Part shown: positions 9,807 through 18,274 of the stretch, piece by piece
Numbering within the stretch: the first letter of the stretch is position 1
Layout of the letters: every line of letters starts with the position of its first letter
Source of the DNA: an uncultured Pseudoalteromonas sp.
Lineage (GTDB): Bacteria; Pseudomonadota; Gammaproteobacteria; Enterobacterales; Alteromonadaceae
NCBI GenBank assembly: GCA_947493455.1
Contig: CANLRB010000008.1
Span: 149,173 to 213,172 of the forward strand
Length of the DNA: 64,000 bases
Direction of reading: 5' to 3'
The notes under the pieces: generated by a model
Told to the model about the DNA's origin: nothing
The model's database searches: none
The model's input: the letters and a program-made list of their open reading frames with translations, nothing else
Translations under genes and position numbers: made by a program

Positions 9807-9838
9807 GGGTTTACAAAACAGACCAGTTTTGTAAACCC
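9807..9838. repeat. 13-bp perfect inverted repeat
   Basis: GGGTTTACAAAAC and its exact complement are separated by six bases. It lies between the 3' end of the SDR gene (minus strand) and the riboswitch. No T run follows it on either strand, so it is not a standard terminator. It may still end the SDR transcript, protect an RNA end or bind a dimeric protein. Confidence 0.6.
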
Positions 9839-9897
9839 AAAAAGATGAAAGTACCGTAAATCAATTTATTAGTGTTTTAGGTACTGTTTTATACTTT

Positions 9898-10584
9898 TTA
9901 CCAGGGAATTTGATCACCGGTATAGCTGTAAAAGCCGCCACTTTGTTCGCGTGTTAACGTGTCTAATACTGACTTTAGACCTTTGGCAGATTCCGCTGCT
10001 GAAATGAGGGCATTTGGTCCACCCATTTCAGTTTTAACCCACCCAGGGTGCAAGGCGACGGTTTTTATGCCTTGTGGCAGCAAGTCGTTGGATAAGCTTT
10101 TTACTACTGAATTGAGTGCGGCTTTTGAACTACGGTAGATATATCCTCCCCCTTTGGTGTTCTCTGTGTGACTGCCTACACGAGAAGATATCGCGGCGAA
10201 GATACTATTGTCGGCTCGTTTTAAATGCTCATAAAAGGCTTCTGCAAGTTTGGCAGGTGCAATAGCGTTTACTTCAAATACCTTTTGCCATGCGGTGACA
10301 TCACAGTGACCAAAGCCATAGCCTTTTGGCCCATATACGCCAGCGTTATTGATAATGAGGTCGATACTTATGTTATTTAGTTTTTTGGCAAGTGCTGTAA
10401 CTTGATCGTAGTCTGTGACATCAAGCGTGTAAATATCTAACTTTGCATTAGCCATCGCATTGAGTTCGGTCGCCTGATGCGGTGCTCGACAGCATGCAAT
10501 AACACGCCACTGCTCAGTTAAATAAGCTTGGCATAACGCGAGTCCGATACCACGGTTTGCACCTGTAATAAATACCGTTTTCAT
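9898..10584 (-). CDS. SDR family NAD(P)-dependent oxidoreductase
   Basis: A 228-residue classical short-chain dehydrogenase. The cofactor motif TGANRGIG is at residues 7-14, NNAG near 80, and the catalytic YxxxK motif appears as YRSSK (about 149-153) after a serine-containing strand (AAISSRVGS). The overall pattern resembles the C-factor/CsgA-like subgroup, whose substrates are mostly unknown. It is a stand-alone gene; the 13-bp inverted repeat lies beyond its stop codon. Confidence 0.85.
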   Translation of the reverse strand: MKTVFITGANRGIGLALCQAYLTEQWRVIACCRAPHQATELNAMANAKLDIYTLDVTDYDQVTALAKKLNNISIDLIINNAGVYGPKGYGFGHCDVTAWQKVFEVNAIAPAKLAEAFYEHLKRADNSIFAAISSRVGSHTENTKGGGYIYRSSKAALNSVVKSLSNDLLPQGIKTVALHPGWVKTEMGGPNALISAAESAKGLKSVLDTLTREQSGGFYSYTGDQIPW

Positions 10585-10759
10585 TATTTTTAATCCATCT
10601 AACTACCCGTTCGGTATATATTAACACTGTCGTTTTAAATCTGCAGGCGGTGTTGATTTGTTTCTTTTTGTAACTGAGGCTTAGATTTAAAATACGTGTA
10701 TTTAATTTGCGCAGAAAAAGCTGATATATTGTCAGGTGTTTCTCAAATAGGGGTTATTT

Positions 10760-13537
10760 ATGTTTGCACAGCTTCTCAGATGTTCAACAATTGTTGCTAT
10801 TTTTATCTTGGTGGGATGCGGCAGTGGTGGTGCAGATAAAGAATTCGCGCCCGACCCCGCTGACGATGGTGTGACTATTACGGTAGAACAAGGGGGCGAA
10901 CTGTTTTTTGGTGACGGGTTTATTCGTATTCCAGAACTTGCCGTAAGCGAACAGTTAGTGCTAAAAGTAGCGACCAATAGCGCCTCAACGGGACCTGATG
11001 CCGACAATACGCTGAGTAATATATTCACTGTAGCGCCAACTAACGTCGCGTTACTTGATCAAGCAAGTCTCGAAATTAATATGGTTGCAGCCGATAGCGA
11101 AAAAGTGGTCATCGCCCAGCTGATTAACGATGTGTGGGTGCCTAATTACACCTCATTGCGCGACAGTGAAAAAGTTGTGGCGCGGATCAACGAGTTTGGC
11201 GTGTACGCGCTTAGGAAACTACCTGAGGTAGAAATTAGTAAAACGATTGGCCCTGCGTGTGATACGAGCGCCGATACACAGCGTATCCGGTTTGTCCATG
11301 TAGCGGATTTACATTCACGGTTTGGTTATAAAGAACGTCACTACGCAAAGATTAAACAACTGCATTTAGACTCGCTGGCACAACAACCTTATACCTTGTT
11401 TACGAACGGGGGCGATGATTATGAAAAAGGCACCGTAGCGGAACAAACGTCAAATGGACGCGCCTCTTCTGAAGCGATAAAAGCGATGGAGTTTGATGTG
11501 CGGGTCGTTGGCAATCATGACTATGCGTGGGGCGAACAAGAGTTACTTGATTATGTTAAAGATCCTAATGCTGTTGTACTTGCATCTAATACAACCTATA
11601 CGGGGTCTGTAACTGGTGGATTTGAAACCGTCGATTTTGCAAAAGTCGAAATGGGCTGCATCACCTTAGGGATTATTGGTATGACTTCCGGGCCGTGGAA
11701 TGAACTGGATGTTGAATATAAGCAAGCACCACTGCCTGATTTTATTGATAATTTTAAAATGAATTATGATTTTGAAGCGGCAGCTGAAGGGCTTCACGCG
11801 CTTTATGGTGATGAAGTTGACTATTTTATGATGGTGAGTCATTTGGGGTATGTCGACCAGATAATCGGTGAAGAGGTAGAGGGTATCGCCCTAGCACTTG
11901 GTGGACACAGTCATAATAAACCACAAATATTTAGCTACGATGATGGCAAAAACATTGTTATTGAACCCGATATTTATGGTGCGGGTGCGGCGGTATTTGA
12001 GGTGGACTTTGACTTAGTAAGCAAAACCGCGACACCGGTATCGACAAATATCGATAATATTCATGTGCCGACCGCACAGTTAACCGATATTAATGACACG
12101 GTGGCGACAAAAATTGATGAAATTATGGGGCGTTATGCACCAGATGCGAATACGTCGATTGGCGTTTCCGAAAACTTCCCGAATCGACAACAAGTAGAGC
12201 AAGTCGTGGCTAATGCCACAATGCATGTTGCTAATGTTGACGGTGCCCTGTTAGGTCCGTATGACAATGAAAGCCCGTTTTTAGTTGTTCCGTGGCAGGC
12301 GGGCGATGTTACGCAAGAAGATTTTCACAATGCGTTTCAAGTTGAGCGCCAACCGTCTAATACACCTGGCTTTAATTCGCTTTACCAGGTCAGCGTGAGC
12401 GGCGCCCAACTCAAATTAATGGTTGAAACACAAGCAACATGGCAGTTATATGGCATCAATTCAATCGATGACACGACTATGTATAATTTAGCGTTATACA
12501 AAGGAGCGGCGTGGAATCCACAACTCTTTTTTAATAATGTGACTTTCTCAAATGTCGTGGAAATAGGTGAAACTTGGTGGGTGCTCGATCAGTTTGCCCG
12601 TTTTCGTACTTCACAGTGCTTACACCTTGATTCAGAAACTCGCCTAAATGCATGTATTGCCGATGACCAAATTACAATTTGGCAATTTGATGACAATGAA
12701 AATAAGCTAGAGCCCGAGTTTGGCCCAGCCGAAATGGGGTATTTTGACCCCGACAATGATACTTGGTTTGTTGATGCCATAGAACAAACACAGGTTTCTG
12801 AGCTTGTTGAGGATGTACCTCTTTTACGTGATGGTGATTCCGGTATCTTGAAATTTGAGCGGTTTTCGCCAAGAGAGGGCTTTGTGGTAACGCACAACGC
12901 ACCGCCAAATGGGGATTATGAAATAGAAGGCTTAGTCTCTGACTATACCTTAGTGTATGACATATTATGGCCTGATAATGACACGTTAGATCGCTTTCAT
13001 TCATTGTTGCAAACCGATGCCAGTAATACGGAAAAAGATGACGCTGAGCTTTATTTAGAGCCCGCTGACGAGGTCACTAAGGTCGGAGGTGTCGGAATTT
13101 CGACTATTGATGATGACGGCAGTCAAGACGGATATTGTGGCGCAGTTCAACCGAACACTTGGTATCGCTTAGCCTTTGTGTTTTTTGCGGCTCCTGATGG
13201 CGGCACATTTAAAATCTATATTGATGGCGAGCTGGCCTGTGAAAAAGGGCTGCGTAATATTGATAGTCGGTGGGCATTGGACTCGCAGTTTTTGCTTTTT
13301 ACGGATGGAAATTGGAATACGCGCCCAAGTTATGTGAATGCCTTTATGTTCGCAGGTCGCACTTTGAATGATGCTGAGGTTGGTGCGATGGCGGGGGCGA
13401 GCAAAACAATGTCGTTTATGCAGCAAACGCGCAGTTTAAATGAGACTGTTGAGCGTCATATGTTAAGTGCGCCAGCGCGTATTGAGAATCCATGGCTTAA
13501 ACAAAGAGAGAAGTTTTTTGGCAAGGTTAAGAATTAG
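10760..13537 (+). CDS. 5'-nucleotidase-like metallophosphoesterase lipoprotein with LamG-like tail
   Basis: A 925-residue lipoprotein: the signal peptide ends in the lipobox LVGC with the lipidated Cys near residue 20. The metallophosphoesterase core occupies about residues 170-450, with metal-binding motifs VADLHSR, GGDDYEKG, GNHDYAWG, MVSHLGY and GGHSHN. A 5'-nucleotidase C-terminal domain follows (VANVDGALLGPYDNES, VPWQAGDVTQEDF). The last 200 residues look like a concanavalin/LamG sandwich (WYRLAFVF, FKIYIDGELAC). UshA-type enzymes release phosphate from nucleotides outside the cytoplasm. A fused carbohydrate-binding-type tail is unusual and suggests anchoring to a polymer. Substrate not known. 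Confidence 0.82.
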   Translation: MFAQLLRCSTIVAIFILVGCGSGGADKEFAPDPADDGVTITVEQGGELFFGDGFIRIPELAVSEQLVLKVATNSASTGPDADNTLSNIFTVAPTNVALLDQASLEINMVAADSEKVVIAQLINDVWVPNYTSLRDSEKVVARINEFGVYALRKLPEVEISKTIGPACDTSADTQRIRFVHVADLHSRFGYKERHYAKIKQLHLDSLAQQPYTLFTNGGDDYEKGTVAEQTSNGRASSEAIKAMEFDVRVVGNHDYAWGEQELLDYVKDPNAVVLASNTTYTGSVTGGFETVDFAKVEMGCITLGIIGMTSGPWNELDVEYKQAPLPDFIDNFKMNYDFEAAAEGLHALYGDEVDYFMMVSHLGYVDQIIGEEVEGIALALGGHSHNKPQIFSYDDGKNIVIEPDIYGAGAAVFEVDFDLVSKTATPVSTNIDNIHVPTAQLTDINDTVATKIDEIMGRYAPDANTSIGVSENFPNRQQVEQVVANATMHVANVDGALLGPYDNESPFLVVPWQAGDVTQEDFHNAFQVERQPSNTPGFNSLYQVSVSGAQLKLMVETQATWQLYGINSIDDTTMYNLALYKGAAWNPQLFFNNVTFSNVVEIGETWWVLDQFARFRTSQCLHLDSETRLNACIADDQITIWQFDDNENKLEPEFGPAEMGYFDPDNDTWFVDAIEQTQVSELVEDVPLLRDGDSGILKFERFSPREGFVVTHNAPPNGDYEIEGLVSDYTLVYDILWPDNDTLDRFHSLLQTDASNTEKDDAELYLEPADEVTKVGGVGISTIDDDGSQDGYCGAVQPNTWYRLAFVFFAAPDGGTFKIYIDGELACEKGLRNIDSRWALDSQFLLFTDGNWNTRPSYVNAFMFAGRTLNDAEVGAMAGASKTMSFMQQTRSLNETVERHMLSAPARIENPWLKQREKFFGKVKN

Positions 13538-14147
13538 GTTATCGCTGATATTAAGTCTAGTCGCTTTATGTTTGCTTATTCCGGGTGTAACTCAACCGGT
13601 ATTAAGTTTACAGGGCACGATCGAAAAAGCTAAATTGGCAGAGTCGGGCATTGAGATGATAACCGATGAAAGCGATCAACGCTCTCGCCGTTGGTTGCGC
13701 GCCGCATCAAGCATGTTAGGACTAAACGAACTTGAAGGAGAGATTTTAGTCTATCAAAAAACACGCAGTATCTGGGGCACAATTAATGAGCTTTATAGCA
13801 ATGGAAATTTGCTTGTTGCTGTGTTGGTTGCGCTCTTTTCAATTGTTGTGCCCGTAATTAAATTGCTAGCGCAATGCGCATATGTATTGGTCGGCGATAG
13901 GCTAAAGCGTTCTCTGGTACTTGTTATTCAAATGATTGGCAAGTGGAGCATGGCGGATGTTTTTGTGATTGCGATTATTATTGCGTACCTTGCTGGTAAT
14001 GCGGATGGGCAGATGGGCGAGATGCTTATTATGCAGGCCGAAGTAGGTCCCGGATTTTGGTATTTTACAAGTTACTGTATCACCGCAATCGCTGCGTCTA
14101 TGATATTAATTATGCCGATTTCAAAACCAAAGAATACGTCTTCTTAA
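13518..14147 (+). CDS. Paraquat-inducible protein A-like membrane protein
   Basis: Single-unit PqiA-type protein: a first membrane helix reading LIPGVTQPVLS, then a periplasmic stretch, then helices at about residues 100-120, 140-165 and 185-205 of the chosen model. I chose a TTG start at 13518 (209 residues), because an AGAGAGAAG ribosome binding site precedes it and the protein then begins MARLRIRLSL. A longer GTG-start model from 13467 is open but overlaps the previous gene by 71 bases. PqiA proteins act in envelope lipid homeostasis with MCE proteins, but no MCE gene is nearby. Confidence 0.72.
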   Translation: MARLRIRLSLILSLVALCLLIPGVTQPVLSLQGTIEKAKLAESGIEMITDESDQRSRRWLRAASSMLGLNELEGEILVYQKTRSIWGTINELYSNGNLLVAVLVALFSIVVPVIKLLAQCAYVLVGDRLKRSLVLVIQMIGKWSMADVFVIAIIIAYLAGNADGQMGEMLIMQAEVGPGFWYFTSYCITAIAASMILIMPISKPKNTSS

Positions 14148-14542
14148 TTTTTATACACTTCGTTTTGTAGCCATTGCAGTGCGTCGAGTCGATTATTAAA
14201 AATTTGATGGGGAAGCCCTGCTTGTGTGTATACTTGGTTCGCAACGGCTTTGGTCATGGCGACTGATTGGCAGTTGGCAAGGTTGACTGCAACGGCTTGT
14301 GCGGTAGAAGCTTTTAAAAATTCAGTATGATAGCGCTGTGCGTCGGGTGTTGGCACGGCCTCGCCTGATATACTTAATAATACAGTAAACTTTCCTTTTT
14401 TTTCCGTTGGCACAAACGCGATTAACTGCGCATGTAAATGGTGAAAAAACTCCATATTCCACGGTCCAGTACTGTTTATTTCAAGTATATCCTGATGCCA
14501 CGATAGGTTAACGTCACCGTGAATTTTAAATTGTGATGCCAT
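14144..14542 (-). CDS. STAS/SpoIIAA-like hypothetical protein
   Basis: A 132-residue soluble protein with alternating strands and helices consistent with a STAS-like fold (ILEINSTGPWNMEFF at the start, then a central strand FTVLLSISG). It has no signal peptide or membrane segment. It converges on the PqiA-like gene with a 4-base overlap and is divergent from the flavoprotein gene. Function unknown; the STAS comparison is by pattern only. Confidence 0.55.
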   Translation of the reverse strand: MASQFKIHGDVNLSWHQDILEINSTGPWNMEFFHHLHAQLIAFVPTEKKGKFTVLLSISGEAVPTPDAQRYHTEFLKASTAQAVAVNLANCQSVAMTKAVANQVYTQAGLPHQIFNNRLDALQWLQNEVYKN

Positions 14543-14615
14543 ATAGCGTTTAGGTTCAATTTTTTTGCTATTGATTCATTTAGTCTAGTTCAAAAATGAA
14601 TAGCAAGAGATACAT

Positions 14616-15653
14616 ATGTTAGATGCAATTGTGATTGGCGCAGGTCACGCAGGGCTTGCAACCGCCTACCTGTTAAAACAACAAGGTTATAGTAACGTGA
14701 TTGTGCTTGAGGCTGACACCCAAGTTGGCGCTCGTTGGCGTAAACGCTATAGCGGGTTAACCTTATTTACATCGCGTCAATACAGCCAGTTGCCGGGGCT
14801 CGCTATGTCGGGAAAGCAACATGGATATCCATCAAATATTGAATTTGCAGACTATTTAGAAACCTATAAGCGTAATTTTGATATTCAGGTTGAATTTAAT
14901 CGAAACGTAGTCCAGCTGAATAAAATAGGCGAGACGTTTTGTATTGAGTGTCATGACGGGAGTTGCTATAACAGCCGAATGGTTTTCGTATGCACGGGGG
15001 CTTTTGCAAATCCGCGCATACCAAGTTGGCGCAAAAGTTTAGCTGAGTCAATAGCATGCTATACACCTGAGTCACTTGGCCGGGCGCACCTAAAGAGTAA
15101 AAAAGAAAACTGGTTAGTTGTTGGTGATGGGGCGAGTGGACGACAGATTGCCCGTTTTCTGGCAGCTGAAAACAGGGTTTATTTATCATGTGGTAAACCG
15201 CGTACGCTGTTACCGCAGACTATATTCAATAGGGATATTTTTTATTGGCTCGATAAGTTAGGGCTCAATACGCTTTATAAACAGCATTGGTTAGCGCGAC
15301 GAATTCGTAACAAAGATCCATTTCCCGGTAACGGTATTTCTAATCAGTTTTTGATGTCAGATGGCATTATTTTTAAAGAGCGCTTTAATGAACAACAGAT
15401 AGATGACAAGGGTCAGGTTATTATCGACAACCAAGCAATTGATAATATTGTATTTGCGATAGGTTATTCGAATAGCTTTGAGTGGTTAAAATCGTTTGTT
15501 TCTTTCGATTATGCTGGCCAAATTAACTTGAATGATGGCAATACAGACACCTCTGGCCTGTATATATTGTCGCAACCATGGCTAACATCGCGCGGCTCTG
15601 GTTTGATATTGGGTATTGAACATGACTTTAAGTTACTCAAATTGCTTAAATGA
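14616..15653 (+). CDS. FAD/NAD(P)-dependent oxidoreductase, flavin monooxygenase-like
   Basis: A 345-residue flavoprotein with an N-terminal FAD-binding motif GAGHAGLA (residues 8-15), then RWRKRYSGLTLFT typical of FMO/CzcO-type monooxygenases, and a second dinucleotide motif GDGASGRQIA near residue 170 for NAD(P)H. The ATG follows an AAGAGA ribosome binding site. It converges on the AraC-family gene with a 21-base overlap. Substrate cannot be inferred. Confidence 0.8.
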   Translation: MLDAIVIGAGHAGLATAYLLKQQGYSNVIVLEADTQVGARWRKRYSGLTLFTSRQYSQLPGLAMSGKQHGYPSNIEFADYLETYKRNFDIQVEFNRNVVQLNKIGETFCIECHDGSCYNSRMVFVCTGAFANPRIPSWRKSLAESIACYTPESLGRAHLKSKKENWLVVGDGASGRQIARFLAAENRVYLSCGKPRTLLPQTIFNRDIFYWLDKLGLNTLYKQHWLARRIRNKDPFPGNGISNQFLMSDGIIFKERFNEQQIDDKGQVIIDNQAIDNIVFAIGYSNSFEWLKSFVSFDYAGQINLNDGNTDTSGLYILSQPWLTSRGSGLILGIEHDFKLLKLLK

Positions 15654-16382
15654 CACTCGGCCTTTTAGTTGTTTAGGTTGAATGCCAAAGAGCTTTTTAC
15701 ATTCGCGACTTAAGTGTGCTGCGTCGCTAAATCCACACTCAAACGCGGCTTGTGTTAAGTCTCTATCTTGTGCCAACAGAGGTAATAGATGTTTAAAGCG
15801 AACATAGCGCAAATAACTTTTAAGCGGTAAGCCAAGCTGTTCACTAAATAAATGAGATAGGCGACTTGTGGATAGATGAACGCTTGCCGCCAGCTCAGTT
15901 AAAGCGATATGCTCTACAGGTTGGCTGTTTAGAGTCTCTACAATTTGCGCGACGCGCTTGTCAGTGATAGCAGGTGCAACGGGCAGTGGACACGTTAAGC
16001 TGGAAAACAGTGTATGAAATGCCTTGCTAAAGTCAGCATACTGGTTATTAAAGTACTGCCAAAGTAATGTGCAATCAGCCATATGTGTTGTGTACACTTT
16101 GTCACTACTGTGGTTTGTGATTAAATGTGCAAGCTGTTTTCCAAGCTGACTAAAGTTATCAACTAGTATCGTGATTACGGGTGAGTCAACACTGATAAGT
16201 TGATGGGCTTGGTGCGCATCAATAATACAGCACGGCGCACTATATTCACGCTCCTGAAGCATGACTGTGGCTGAGTCTTGCAATAAATTAAGTTGGATAA
16301 ATTGGTGCGCATGTGATTCGGCCAACAATACTTTGTTGTATACGACATACACCCCTTGAAAGAGCACAAACTCGGTGCTCAT
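15633..16382 (-). CDS. AraC family transcriptional regulator
   Basis: The C-terminal 100 residues of this 249-residue protein carry two helix-turn-helix motifs (ALTELAASVHLSTSRLSHLF, then DLTQAAFECGFSDAAHLSREC) ending in the AraC signature followed by FGIQPKQLKG. The N-terminal half is a probable cupin-like sensor domain without recognised ligand residues. Its ATG shares one base with the stop codon of the upstream beta-CASP nuclease gene, so the two are translationally coupled. Its target genes are not evident. Confidence 0.88.
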   Translation of the reverse strand: MSTEFVLFQGVYVVYNKVLLAESHAHQFIQLNLLQDSATVMLQEREYSAPCCIIDAHQAHQLISVDSPVITILVDNFSQLGKQLAHLITNHSSDKVYTTHMADCTLLWQYFNNQYADFSKAFHTLFSSLTCPLPVAPAITDKRVAQIVETLNSQPVEHIALTELAASVHLSTSRLSHLFSEQLGLPLKSYLRYVRFKHLLPLLAQDRDLTQAAFECGFSDAAHLSRECKKLFGIQPKQLKGRVSFKQFE

Positions 16383-17737
16383 TAAATACTGACCTGCTGT
16401 AAGTACTCTGCAACACTGGCATCGATTGAGAACGTTTCGCCAATATGTTTTCGCATTGCGTCGCAGGCGAGTGGCTCGCCGTGATTAATGATGATTTTTT
16501 TCGGCTTTTGCTTTGCCTCTCCAATCCAACGAAGTATGTCGTGATAGTCACCATGTGCAGATAGGCTATCTAGATTGATAATATTCGCTCGCGTGGTTAT
16601 GTATTCACCGTGTAATTTAATTCGTTCAGCACCATTAACTAACGCGTCTCCTCGTGTTCCCGGTGCTTGAAAACCAATAAATGCGATGGTGTTTTTGTCT
16701 TCTTTTAACAGCGTTTTTAAATGATGCAGCACGCGTCCGCCACTGGCCATACCGCTTGCTGAGACGATGATGGATGGCAAATTACGGCTATTGAGCTCAA
16801 TGGATTGCTCCATAGTTTTAACGTATTCAGTCATTTTATCTATCGCAACACAGTCTTCTTTGCTCAATTTATGTTGCTTGTGTGCCTTGGCATATAAATC
16901 GGTTACAGTGATGGCCATTGGGCTATTTAGATAAACAGGGATGTTGGGTATTTTCTGCTTTCGTTTTAACACTTCGATTAAATGCAGTACGAGTTGCGCT
17001 CGTCCAACGGCAAACGCTGGAATTAAAAAAATACCGCCGCGTTTTAAAGTCGCATTTATGGCGTCTGCGAGTTGTTGCTCAATATCGATTGCTTGGTGTG
17101 CTCGCTCGCCATATGTTGCTTCGACAACTAATAAGTCGCAATTGGGTAGCGGAGCAGGTGGATACATCATGATATCGTTAAAGCGCCCGACATCGCCACT
17201 AAATATAACGTTTTTACCACGATGAAACACCTCAACGCTTGTAGCACCTAATATGTGGCCTGCGTAGCGCAAATGAATATAGATATTAGGTAAGATTTCT
17301 GTTTTACGATCTAGGTCAATTGGTACAAACAGCGACAGCGACTTTTTGGCATCCATCAAAGTGTAAAGGGGTTCTGCCGGATGGTGACGAGAGAAGTTTT
17401 TATGATTGGCGTATTTGGCGTCTTCTTCTTGTAAAAAGCCAGCGTCGGGTAGCAGTACTTCGCAAAGTTTTATGGTTTCTTGTGAGCAGTAAACCGGTCC
17501 TCGGTAGCCTTGTTTATAAAGTAGCGGTAAATAGCCTGAATGATCGATATGAGCATGGGTTAACACAACCGCATCAATGTCATGTACGTCGATCGGTAAG
17601 GTTTGCCAGTTGCGGGTGCGGTAATTCTTAATGCCTTGGTAGAGGCCGCAGTCAATGAGGATTTTTTTATTATTGACGGTGACTAAGTGTTTTGAACCTG
17701 TCACAGTTCCGGTTGCACCAATAAATGTAATTTCCAT
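16382..17737 (-). CDS. MBL-fold beta-CASP ribonuclease-like protein
   Basis: A 451-residue metallo-beta-lactamase with beta-CASP insert. Zinc motifs: LTHAHIDHSG (about residues 59-68), GHILGA, SGDVGRF and the C-terminal LSAHGDYHDILRW plus IINHGEPLA. SASGMASGGRVLHHL marks the beta-CASP region shared with CPSF-type RNA nucleases. Bacterial relatives are annotated as RNA-processing exonucleases; the substrate in gammaproteobacteria is not settled. It precedes the AraC-type gene with a 1-base overlap. Confidence 0.85.
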   Translation of the reverse strand: MEITFIGATGTVTGSKHLVTVNNKKILIDCGLYQGIKNYRTRNWQTLPIDVHDIDAVVLTHAHIDHSGYLPLLYKQGYRGPVYCSQETIKLCEVLLPDAGFLQEEDAKYANHKNFSRHHPAEPLYTLMDAKKSLSLFVPIDLDRKTEILPNIYIHLRYAGHILGATSVEVFHRGKNVIFSGDVGRFNDIMMYPPAPLPNCDLLVVEATYGERAHQAIDIEQQLADAINATLKRGGIFLIPAFAVGRAQLVLHLIEVLKRKQKIPNIPVYLNSPMAITVTDLYAKAHKQHKLSKEDCVAIDKMTEYVKTMEQSIELNSRNLPSIIVSASGMASGGRVLHHLKTLLKEDKNTIAFIGFQAPGTRGDALVNGAERIKLHGEYITTRANIINLDSLSAHGDYHDILRWIGEAKQKPKKIIINHGEPLACDAMRKHIGETFSIDASVAEYLQQVSI

Positions 17738-17988
17738 GATAGCTTTCCTATACCAATATTTGATCTATGCAGATCGCAGTTTTTATTTATCTTTACTTTA
17801 GTGTAACTGAGGTTAATATTTTTTTGGGCAGTTAGTCAATTTCACTCAAAATTAGTTAATCTTACATATTTAGTTACACATGCTAATTATATGATTATGC
17901 TAACACACTGAATAATATGATTTATTATTTTTGGCATAGTCCTTGATATAGATTAATATAGTAATAACTGAATAATAAAGAGGTCATT

Positions 17989-18225
17989 ATGTCAGGACAG
18001 GGATCAGGCGGTAATGTAATCGCCGCAATTTGTAATATATTTTTTCCGGGATTAGGTCAATTAGTACAGGGCCGTATTGGCGCTGCGATTGGATTCTTTT
18101 TATTCTGGGTTATTTCAGGTGCACTTACTTGGGTGCTAGTAGGTTGGGTATTGCTTCCTATTGTTTATATTTGGGCAATCATCGATGCTGCTAAGTTCCG
18201 CCCTTATTATGAGCGCCATGGCTAG
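17989..18225 (+). CDS. Small TM2-like inner-membrane protein
   Basis: The 78-residue protein has two hydrophobic helices (about residues 10-28 and 32-66), with a PGLGQLVQGRIGAAIGFF segment typical of small TM2-related proteins. An AAGAGG ribosome binding site precedes the ATG. It is monocistronic, followed by a terminator shared with ntrC. Function unknown. Confidence 0.7.
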   Translation: MSGQGSGGNVIAAICNIFFPGLGQLVQGRIGAAIGFFLFWVISGALTWVLVGWVLLPIVYIWAIIDAAKFRPYYERHG

Positions 18226-18246
18226 TACATTGATGCATTTTTAAAA

Positions 18247-18273
18247 CAAAAAACCGCGTTATCGCGGTTTTTT
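18247..18273. terminator. Bidirectional terminator between the TM2-like gene and ntrC
   Basis: AAAAAACCGCG and CGCGGTTTTTT form an 11-bp stem with a 4-base loop. A and T tracts on the two sides serve both convergent genes; it starts only 1 base beyond the ntrC stop codon. Confidence 0.9.
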
Positions 18274-18274
18274 G

